From a bacterium (GTDB taxonomy: Bacteria; DYJV01; JALVYZ01), in the NCBI GenBank assembly GCA_027037705.1, contig JALVYZ010000461.1:1-5914 (forward strand): DNA of 5,914 bases, given 5' to 3'. Positions 1 through 4,466 of this stretch are shown one piece after another. Position numbers and translations under genes: made by a program. Numbering within the stretch: the stretch's first letter is position 1; each line of letters opens with the position of its first letter. The notes under the pieces were generated by a model. The model saw nothing but the letters and a program-made list of their open reading frames with translations, did no database searches and was not told the DNA's origin.

Positions 1-257
1 CCTTTACTTGTGTTTAAAACTCTGAATTGAATTCCTGTTTTATCTGTAACCCAGGGCATTAAACCACCAAGAGCATCAATTTCTCGAACAAGATGTCCCT
101 TTGCAAGGCCGCCAATAGAAGGATTGCATGACATCTGTCCTATGGTATCAAGATTAATATTAAATACAAGCACATTTACCCCCAGTCTTGCACAAGCGTA
201 AGTTGCCTCAATCCCTGCATGTCCTGCACCAATTACAATTACATCATAATTTCTCAT
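1..257 (-). CDS. mnmG: MnmG (GidA), tRNA uridine-34 carboxymethylaminomethyl modification enzyme, N-terminal part (cut by window edge)
   Basis: MnmG is an FAD enzyme that works with the GTPase MnmE in the cytoplasm to add the 5-carboxymethylaminomethyl group (or aminomethyl) to wobble U34 of certain tRNAs. The first 85 codons are visible. Residues 6-14 (VIVIGAGHA) are the dinucleotide-binding GxGxxG loop with the following helix (GIEA). Residues around 43-62 carry the family signature [18 protein letters not shown], followed by IDALGG and then [13 protein letters not shown], which matches E. coli MnmG closely. The start ATG is at 257-255. It is preceded by AGGAG (complement of 261-265) at about 5-6 bases, which fixes the start. 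The remaining 500 or so residues lie left of the window. The upstream 5' region contains a hexamer repeat. No convincing promoter was found for it. Identification is from sequence; the function is family knowledge. Confidence 0.97.
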   Translation of the reverse strand, partial: MRNYDVIVIGAGHAGIEATYACARLGVNVLVFNINLDTIGQMSCNPSIGGLAKGHLVREIDALGGLMPWVTDKTGIQFRVLNTSK

Positions 258-270
258 TTTACTCCTTTCA

Positions 271-306
271 TAAGTGTTAGTGTTGGTGTTAGTGATAGTG
301 TTAGTT
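271..306. repeat. Degenerate hexamer tandem array, six TTAGTG-like units
   Basis: Six consecutive 6-base units can be read directly: TAAGTG, TTAGTG, TTGGTG, TTAGTG, ATAGTG, TTAGTT. On the minus strand they read as CACTAA-type units and end about 5 bases upstream of the mnmG Shine-Dalgarno, so they probably lie in the mnmG leader. The units differ by one base each, so the array is old or degenerate. No function can be assigned. Confidence 0.85.
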
Positions 307-345
307 TTTAATAATTTTAAATTTTGAATTTAAAATTGTTCATTA

Positions 346-380
346 ACTCCTGACTCCCGACTCCGCACTCCAGACTTTTA
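346..380. repeat. Degenerate heptamer tandem array, ACTCCNG-like units
   Basis: Period-7 units can be read directly: ACTCCTG (346), ACTCCCG (353), ACTCCGC (360), ACTCCAG (367), and a decayed fifth unit ACTTTTA (374). The array is markedly richer in G+C than the flanking AT-rich DNA. It has no spacer structure, so it is not a CRISPR. It has no coding potential that I can support. Confidence 0.85.
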
Positions 381-384
381 TTCT

Positions 385-411
385 AACTTCAATAACTTCA
401 ACGAACCTCAC
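385..411. repeat. Short degenerate repeat, AACTTCAAY units
   Basis: AACTTCAAT (385-393) is followed directly by AACTTCAAC (394-402), then by a diverged GAACCTCAC (403-411). The period is 9 with two good units and one weak one. It continues the cluster of short tandem repeats in this gap and may be part of the same composite element. Confidence is limited because only two units match well. Confidence 0.5.
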
Positions 412-424
412 ATTGCCTATAGCT

Positions 425-452
425 CCGAGTACCTAAATTTTTAGGTGCTCGG
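425..452. repeat. Inverted repeat / hairpin with 13-base arms, not terminator-like
   Basis: The left arm CCGAGTACCTAAA (425-437) pairs with the right arm TTTAGGTGCTCGG (440-452). The only flaw is position 430 against 447, which is a U-G wobble in plus-strand RNA and an A-C mismatch in minus-strand RNA, so the fold is better as a plus-strand transcript. No T-run follows on either strand, so an intrinsic terminator is unlikely. It could be a repetitive extragenic palindrome, a remnant of a small mobile element, or a protein site. Confidence 0.8.
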
Positions 453-490
453 CTGACGCCTTCAATAAAAAATTCTACATTTCTTATCTA

Positions 491-512
491 TTGTCAAGAA
501 TTTTCTTGACAA
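491..512. promoter_or_regulatory. 22-bp perfect palindrome, candidate operator
   Basis: The arms TTGTCAAGAA (491-500) and TTCTTGACAA (503-512) are exact inverted repeats separated by TT. Each arm contains TTGACA reading outward, the right one on plus and the left one on minus. The palindrome sits 28 bases upstream of the 541 start codon and overlaps the proposed -35 box, which is where a dimeric repressor or activator site would lie. The symmetry is seen; the operator role is inferred. No T-run follows, so it does not look like a terminator. Confidence 0.6.
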
Positions 513-534
513 ATCCTATTTCTAAATTTATGTT
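506..534 (+). promoter_or_regulatory. Candidate sigma-70-type promoter for the unknown gene-mscS unit
   Basis: A perfect TTGACA -35 box (506-511) is followed after exactly 17 bases by TATGTT (529-534), which matches four of six bases of TATAAT. Transcription would be expected to begin about 7 bases later, at or next to the A of the ATG at 541. This fits the lack of any Shine-Dalgarno upstream of that ATG. The weak -10 and lack of mapped ends keep confidence moderate. Confidence 0.55.
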
Positions 535-540
535 TTTCTT

Positions 541-1185
541 ATGAGATTTCAAGTCACTGTTACTTTAGTTGATGGCTCAAGATATATCCTTGAAAAAATT
601 AATACCACAGACAAAGAAGTTAATGAAATAAAAAGATTATATAAAATCCCTCCACATTTACAAGAAAAAGCAGTTTTTGTAGCAAGACTCTTTGATGAAA
701 AACAGCTAAAAACAATTATAAATTTTTTAATTAACAATGATTATATTGCTGAATTCCACATTTCAAAAATAAATCCTGTCACTCTTGAGGATGATGTTAT
801 ATCTTTAAGCAAAATTGTAAGAACATATACAAATGGAACTAACTGGGAATCAATTTCATTTGAGGTGATAGATGGGATGTTTATAATGGGCTATGGCTTA
901 ATAGATGAGAATTATGAAGCAAGAAAAAATGAAAGAGATTTTAATGCTACAAAACAATTATTAAGCATGCTTGGTAGAGATATTACATTAAAAAATATTG
1001 AAAAAATACAAAATTATTTAAAAAATGTAAAAGGGATAGATGATATTTTTAGATTTGTTACTGAATTACAGGAATCATCCACTGAAAAATTAAATAAAAT
1101 TTTGAATGAATTAGAAAAAATCTTAACATCAGGCACAGATCAGTCTCATGATAAAATAATAAAACTTTTTCAAAATAAAAAATAG
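541..1185 (+). CDS. Unrecognised 214-residue soluble protein, first gene of a unit with mscS
   Basis: I do not recognise this family. The protein has no signal peptide, membrane segment, cysteine cluster or obvious nucleotide-binding motif. The first 20 residues (MRFQVTVTLVDGSRYILEKI) alternate like beta strands. Residues 53-70 look helical. Residues 100-125 (WESISFEVIDGMFIMGYGLIDENYEA) look like a beta hairpin. From about 130 to the end it is Lys/Glu/Leu-rich and probably helical, with coiled-coil-like spacing near 178-196. The ATG at 541 is the first start in frame: an in-frame TAA lies at 523-525 and the next ATG is more than 110 codons in. No Shine-Dalgarno precedes it, and the candidate promoter would start transcription at the ATG, so leaderless translation is possible. 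mscS begins 8 bases after its stop. That suggests co-expression and perhaps a role in envelope or osmotic stress, which is inference only. Codon use is AT-rich like its neighbours. Confidence 0.85.
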   Translation: MRFQVTVTLVDGSRYILEKINTTDKEVNEIKRLYKIPPHLQEKAVFVARLFDEKQLKTIINFLINNDYIAEFHISKINPVTLEDDVISLSKIVRTYTNGTNWESISFEVIDGMFIMGYGLIDENYEARKNERDFNATKQLLSMLGRDITLKNIEKIQNYLKNVKGIDDIFRFVTELQESSTEKLNKILNELEKILTSGTDQSHDKIIKLFQNKK

Positions 1186-1193
1186 AGGTTAAA

Positions 1194-2012
1194 ATGGATT
1201 TAAATATTTCAACAGTCCAGACTATTATAAACAAAATTATAGAATTTTCAGTTGCATATAGTTTTAGAATAATTGGCGCAATAATTATATTAATAGTAGG
1301 ACTTTTTGTTGCAAAATCTATCAGTAAATTAATAAATTCAATTTTAGAAAAAAAGAACATTGATATTACTTTAGCTAAATTTATAGCCAATTGTATTAAA
1401 TTTTTAATAGTTATATTTGCAATTATAATTGCACTTGGAAAATTTGGAATTACAATAGCACCATTTATTGCTGCAATAGGTGCAGGCGCATTTGGTTTAA
1501 CTTACGCAATTCAAGGTCCTCTTTCAAATTATGGTGCAGGAGTTGCAATAATAATTGGAAGACCTTTTAAAATTGGAAGTACAATCAAGGTTGCTGGTGT
1601 AAGCGGAGTTGTCAAAGAAATAAATTTAGGCTCAACTATTCTTGAAGATGAAGATGGAGTTTTAATTACTATCCCTAATAAGCATATCGTAGGAGAGATA
1701 TTACATAATTCAGATGAATATAAGATTGTAGAAAATATTGTTGGAATAAGCTATGATTCATCTACAGAAAAAGCAATTGATATAATCAAAAATGTATTAA
1801 AATCAGAAAAAAAAGTTGCTAAACAACCTGAACCTCAAGTTGGAATTGATAATTTTGGAGACTCTTCAATTAATATTGGCTATAGATATTGGGTAAAAAC
1901 AAGAAACTATTTTGAAACCAAATACAATGTTAATCTAAAAATATTTAATACACTTAAAGAAAACAATATAAAAATTCCATTTCCTCAAATGGAAATTACT
2001 TTAAAAAAGTAA
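1194..2012 (+). CDS. mscS: MscS-family small-conductance mechanosensitive ion channel
   Basis: MscS channels are inner-membrane heptamers that open under membrane tension and release ions and small solutes during osmotic downshock. At 272 residues this is close to the E. coli protein (286). Hydrophobic segments lie at about 24-46, 62-82 and 88-118. The third is the pore helix, with the Gly/Ala-rich run IAAIGAGAFGL and then IQGPLSNYGAG (106-116), equivalent to LQGSLSNLAAG in E. coli. The cytoplasmic beta domain carries GRPFKIGSTI and ITIPNKHIVGEILHNS (159-173), and the C-terminal strand has IPFPQMEI. Gap-free alignment of the pore helix puts Phe100 and Tyr104 where E. coli has the gate leucines 105 and 109. 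The start ATG at 1194 is preceded by AGAGG (1184-1188), which overlaps the upstream gene's TAG stop, so the two genes are tightly coupled. The gene ends in a hairpin shared with the convergent rplI. Confidence 0.95.
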   Translation: MDLNISTVQTIINKIIEFSVAYSFRIIGAIIILIVGLFVAKSISKLINSILEKKNIDITLAKFIANCIKFLIVIFAIIIALGKFGITIAPFIAAIGAGAFGLTYAIQGPLSNYGAGVAIIIGRPFKIGSTIKVAGVSGVVKEINLGSTILEDEDGVLITIPNKHIVGEILHNSDEYKIVENIVGISYDSSTEKAIDIIKNVLKSEKKVAKQPEPQVGIDNFGDSSINIGYRYWVKTRNYFETKYNVNLKIFNTLKENNIKIPFPQMEITLKK

Positions 2013-2036
2013 AGCCCATTTTAAAAAGGGCTTTAC
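2003..2036. terminator. Intrinsic terminator hairpin between convergent mscS and rplI, embedded in both coding ends
   Basis: GTAAAGCCC (2009-2017) and GGGCTTTAC (2028-2036) form a perfect 9-bp stem with a 10-base A/T loop. Read on the minus strand it is followed by six T (complement of 2003-2008), a textbook terminator for the rpsF-rplI operon. On the plus strand only TCTT follows, so it is weaker for mscS. The stem includes the TAA of mscS (2010-2012) and the TAA of rplI (2035-2033). The T-run is encoded by the last Lys codons of mscS. Confidence 0.85.
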
Positions 2037-2521
2037 TCTTCAGATTCTTCTTTTTTCTCTTCTGCTTTATTCTCTTCTTCTTCCTGAATAACATTAACTT
2101 TTAATTCAGCTATAACTTCAGGATGAAGTTTAATTTTTACTTTAAAATTTCCAAGAGTTTTAATTGGCTCCTGGAGCAAAATCTTTTTTCTATCAATATT
2201 TAAACCAACTTTTTCAAGTTCTTTCTCAAGCACAAGTGATGTTATTGAACCAAATAATTTACCACTTTTACCAACTTTTTGTTTAATTGTTAATTCAATC
2301 TCTTCAATTTTCTTTTTCAACTCTTCAGCCTGAATTTTTACTTTATTTAATTTTCTTTCAATCATTCTTTTATGATGTAAAAATTCTTTTAAATTTTTTT
2401 CATCTGCAGGAACTGCAAGTTTTTTTGGAATTAAATAATTTCTTGCATAACCATCTTTTACATTTACAATATCTCCCATGCTTCCAAGAGCTTTCACATC
2501 TTCTTTAAGAATTACCTTCAT
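2033..2521 (-). CDS. rplI: 50S ribosomal protein bL9
   Basis: bL9 binds 23S rRNA at the base of the L1 stalk, and its long connecting helix reaches out from the 50S surface; it helps frame maintenance. The N-terminal domain is clear: [32 protein letters not shown] (1-32) holds the bL9 signature GxxGDxVxVkdGYaRNyLiP. A Lys/Glu-rich helix (about 40-75) follows, then the C-terminal domain with GKLFGSIT (about 86-93) and IKTLGNFKVKIKLHPEV (about 119-135). Length is 162 residues, a little over the usual 148-150, because of an acidic Glu/Lys tail (about 146-162). The start is fixed by AAGGAGG (complement of 2528-2534) at 6 bases. Its first 17 bases overlap the end of the DUF2232 gene, so translation is probably coupled. 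It is the last gene of the operon and ends in a strong terminator. Confidence 0.98.
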   Translation of the reverse strand: MKVILKEDVKALGSMGDIVNVKDGYARNYLIPKKLAVPADEKNLKEFLHHKRMIERKLNKVKIQAEELKKKIEEIELTIKQKVGKSGKLFGSITSLVLEKELEKVGLNIDRKKILLQEPIKTLGNFKVKIKLHPEVIAELKVNVIQEEEENKAEEKKEESEE

Positions 2522-3449
2522 TTGTTTCCTCCTTCAAATTTAACTTTCTATAATCAAACCACATATCAAATAAACCTAAAATTGCTATAAAAATAAAAAT
2601 AAATTGAAATATAAAAATTGTAAATAAAAAAAGTAATCTCATAAATGGAGACACATTATACTTTTTTATCCAAAATTCAATAATACACAAACCTTGAATT
2701 AAAAATAGAAAACTGCAAATCAAAAATAAATTTAATGCTAAAAACCAGATTAATGAATGTTTAAATAAAACAGTTACAAAACCTGATATTATAAAACACC
2801 ATACAACACCAAAAGGTGCTCTGAACCTTGTTAGTTCAATACTTTGAAGCTTTTGAATAATTCTTTTTAAAATATAAAAATTACCTAACATAACAGCTGA
2901 GAAAAAGCCAAACATCATAGCAGGAAGTATTTTTATTAAAATTTCAGCTGTTTTTTTTAATTTTGCTGTAATTTCAATGAGCTCAGCTTTACTTAAACCG
3001 CCAGAATAATTTTTAAATCCTATTTCAATACTTTTTTCTATATATGACTGAATTAAATAATTAACTTTATTTAAACTGAATCCTGTAAAAACAAAAAATA
3101 TTAAATAAAACAAGCATATTATTGCTACAGATGAAATAATCATTGAATTATAAGGTTCTTTAAATAAAACAAAAATTTCAATGAACATTAAAAATGGTAA
3201 ACCATATTGAAGTAAAAATAAAAAAACGCCTAATTTTCCACCAATAAAAAAAAGAAGGATACAAATTAAAAATAATGATAAATAAGATTCTATATTTGAA
3301 TATTTTAATCTAACATACCCTAATGGCAAAGGGGAAAAAAAACTAACAAATCCTCCTAAAATTGGTAAATATATGCTTAAACTATATAAAAATGTGGATA
3401 AAACAGCTGATAAGACAACTGTTTTATACCATCTCTCTTTTATAGTCAT
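2505..3449 (-). CDS. DUF2232 (YybS-like) multi-pass membrane protein
   Basis: A 314-residue hydrophobic protein. Membrane segments are visible at about 10-40, 53-70, 72-95, 102-124, 170-193, 213-230, 231-253 and 268-294. A polar stretch around 125-168 includes an amphipathic Lys/Glu helix. The end [13 protein letters not shown] (291-303) matches the conserved C-terminal motif of DUF2232/YybS proteins as I know them. The position between rpsR and rplI is the usual place for this family in several bacterial lineages. The molecular function is unknown; a transporter-like or envelope role is only guessed from the fold. The start ATG (3449-3447) lies inside the end of rpsR (26-base overlap) and has no Shine-Dalgarno, so it depends on ribosomes finishing rpsR. 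The rplI ribosome site lies within its last codons. Family assignment is from recognition, without a search. Confidence 0.85.
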   Translation of the reverse strand: MTIKERWYKTVVLSAVLSTFLYSLSIYLPILGGFVSFFSPLPLGYVRLKYSNIESYLSLFLICILLFFIGGKLGVFLFLLQYGLPFLMFIEIFVLFKEPYNSMIISSVAIICLFYLIFFVFTGFSLNKVNYLIQSYIEKSIEIGFKNYSGGLSKAELIEITAKLKKTAEILIKILPAMMFGFFSAVMLGNFYILKRIIQKLQSIELTRFRAPFGVVWCFIISGFVTVLFKHSLIWFLALNLFLICSFLFLIQGLCIIEFWIKKYNVSPFMRLLFLFTIFIFQFIFIFIAILGLFDMWFDYRKLNLKEETNEGNS

Positions 3450-3687
3450 TAGCAGTTGTAAATGGCAATAAAGCCATGATTCTTGCTTTCTTAATTGCTC
3501 TTGTAAGCTGTCTTTGATGATAAGCGCATGTTCCTGTAATCCTACTTGGGATTATTTTACCTCTATCTGTGATAAATCTTTTTAAAAGATCAGCATCTTT
3601 ATAATCAATTTTCACATCCTTATTTGCACAAAAATAGCAATATTTTTTACGTGGAAATCTCCTGAACTGTTGATTTGGGTTTGCCAT
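3424..3687 (-). CDS. rpsR: 30S ribosomal protein bS18, zinc-binding (C+) form
   Basis: bS18 pairs with bS6 and binds the central domain of 16S rRNA on the 30S platform. The 87-residue protein has the full signature: [10 protein letters not shown] (14-23), [35 protein letters not shown] (27-61) and [13 protein letters not shown] (64-76). Cys17, Cys20, Cys54 and His57 form a likely zinc site, the C+ type of bS18; many bacteria have lost it. The start ATG (3687-3685) is set by GGAGG (complement of 3696-3700) about 8 bases upstream. The first 41 bases overlap the end of ssb, so its ribosome site sits inside ssb. The DUF2232 gene begins inside its own 3' end. This packing implies tight translational coupling. 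Confidence 0.98.
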   Translation of the reverse strand: MANPNQQFRRFPRKKYCYFCANKDVKIDYKDADLLKRFITDRGKIIPSRITGTCAYHQRQLTRAIKKARIMALLPFTTANDYKREMV

Positions 3688-3997
3688 CTAAAAATCCTCC
3701 TTCATCTATTAAAAATATTTTATCTGCAATAACTTCAATTCTACTTCTAAATGCTCCAGTTCTTGTTCTAAACTGGGAATATCTTAATCTTCCTTCAACA
3801 AAAACTCTTTTATCTTTTTTTAATTCTTTTTTTGCTTTTTCAGCTAAATCACCAAAAATTACAATAGTGAAAATATTATGAACTTTTCTATCTATTACTT
3901 CAATATTAAATTTTAAAATTTGCCTATCATGAACAGTGCTATAAAATTCAACATCTCTAATAATTCTACCAGAGAGAAAAATTTTATTAAAATCCAT
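3647..3997 (-). CDS. ssb: Single-stranded DNA-binding protein, short form lacking the acidic C-terminal tip
   Basis: SSB coats single-stranded DNA in replication, repair and recombination. The 116 residues cover essentially one OB fold: [18 protein letters not shown] (1-18), FNIEVIDRK (30-38), [31 protein letters not shown] (about 43-73) and [12 protein letters not shown] (about 87-98). The pattern matches bacterial SSBs such as the segment F.G.LAE...L.KG..V.VEGRL. Two oddities stand out. There is no disordered tail and no DDxPF-like tip; the protein ends KSTVQEIST. There is also no tryptophan, whereas E. coli SSB uses Trp40, Trp54 and Trp88 for stacking. The start ATG lies 5 bases after the rpsF stop with no clear Shine-Dalgarno, suggesting coupling to rpsF. 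The last 41 bases overlap rpsR. It may be a specialised or second SSB; a full-length one could exist elsewhere. Confidence 0.9.
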   Translation of the reverse strand: MDFNKIFLSGRIIRDVEFYSTVHDRQILKFNIEVIDRKVHNIFTIVIFGDLAEKAKKELKKDKRVFVEGRLRYSQFRTRTGAFRSRIEVIADKIFLIDEGGFLDGKPKSTVQEIST

Positions 3998-4002
3998 AAA
4001 AA

Positions 4003-4323
4003 TTAAGCAGCTTCTTCCTTAAATACTTCAGATTTTTTTGGATTATGTTTTATAAAAAGATATCTGAACACTTTTTCATCAATTTTAAATTTTCTTTCAA
4101 TCTCTTTCATAAGATTATAATCAATTTTTAAGTAAAGAACATAGTAATATCCAGAGTTTTTCTTTTTAATAGGATAAGCAAATTTCCTTAATCCCATTTC
4201 GTCAACTTTAAATATTTTTCCATTATTCTCTTCTACAAAATTTTTAAAATCCTCAATAAATTTGTCAGCTTCCTCTTTTTGCATTTCACCATCAAGTATA
4301 ATCATAAGTTCATAGTATCTCAT
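4003..4323 (-). CDS. rpsF: 30S ribosomal protein bS6
   Basis: bS6 forms a heterodimer with bS18 and binds the 16S rRNA central domain. The 106-residue protein begins MRYYELMIILDGEM, with the typical YE.M.I.. first strand. It continues with KVDEMGLRKFAYPIKKKNSGYYYVLYLKID (39-68), the family pattern of G.R.LAYPI.K...G.Y....F, and ends with the KFKIDEKVFRYLFIKH strand (78-93). The ferredoxin-like fold is complete, and the C-terminal tail is short. The start ATG (4323-4321) is preceded by AAGGGGG (complement of 4328-4334) at about 4-5 bases. It is the first gene of the operon, and ssb follows after 5 bases. The leader is AT-rich. Confidence 0.98.
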   Translation of the reverse strand: MRYYELMIILDGEMQKEEADKFIEDFKNFVEENNGKIFKVDEMGLRKFAYPIKKKNSGYYYVLYLKIDYNLMKEIERKFKIDEKVFRYLFIKHNPKKSEVFKEEAA

Positions 4324-4396
4324 TTTTCCCCCTTAAGAAATTTTATAAATGAGATTTTCCCGATACAAAAAAATTTTTAAAAAATCAAGCATTTTT

Positions 4397-4426
4397 TATA
4401 TAAAATTAATTTTTAATTTAACTCAA
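4397..4426 (-). promoter_or_regulatory. Candidate promoter of the rpsF-ssb-rpsR-DUF2232-rplI operon
   Basis: On the minus strand TTGAGT (complement of 4421-4426) and TATATA (4397-4402) are separated by 18 bases, which predicts a start near 4390 and a leader of about 66 bases. Upstream, 4427-4466 is nearly pure A/T with A- and T-runs, as in an UP element for a strong ribosomal promoter. Downstream 4367-4384 has phased A/T tracts. Such AT-rich DNA gives many chance matches, so the exact boxes are uncertain. The rest of the 4324-4466 gap shows only the rpsF ribosome site and weak A/T inverted repeats. Confidence 0.45.
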
Positions 4427-4466
4427 AATAATAACAAAATTTTAATTATTTTTTAATATCTGTTTA

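Noticed and set aside
346-380. CRISPR-like array
   Set aside because: The units are 7 bases and directly adjacent with no spacers, and no cas gene is in the window.
478-497. Second, divergent promoter on the minus strand from the left palindrome arm toward mnmG
   Set aside because: TTGACA is present on the minus strand (497-492), but the best -10 (TAGAAT, complement of 472-477) is only 14 bases away, and no good box lies at 16-18 bases.
549-737. Minus-strand open frame of 62 codons
   Set aside because: It lies wholly opposite the 541-1185 gene, has no ribosome site and no recognisable protein features.
1058-1390. Minus-strand open frame of 110 codons, hydrophobic
   Set aside because: It lies antisense to the end of the 541 gene and the start of mscS; the hydrophobicity mirrors AT-rich membrane codons. 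No ribosome site or family match.
2287-2508. Plus-strand open frame of 73 codons
   Set aside because: Antisense shadow of rplI. The Leu/Phe/His-rich product is typical of reverse-read Lys/Glu codons.
3675-3881. Plus-strand open frame of 68 codons
   Set aside because: Antisense shadow of ssb, with no ribosome site or features.
4324-4396. S6:S18-type autoregulatory RNA leader before rpsF
   Set aside because: The leader is almost all A/T with only a short CGGG stretch, and I could not build a convincing stem presenting the expected binding site. A covariance-model search would decide.
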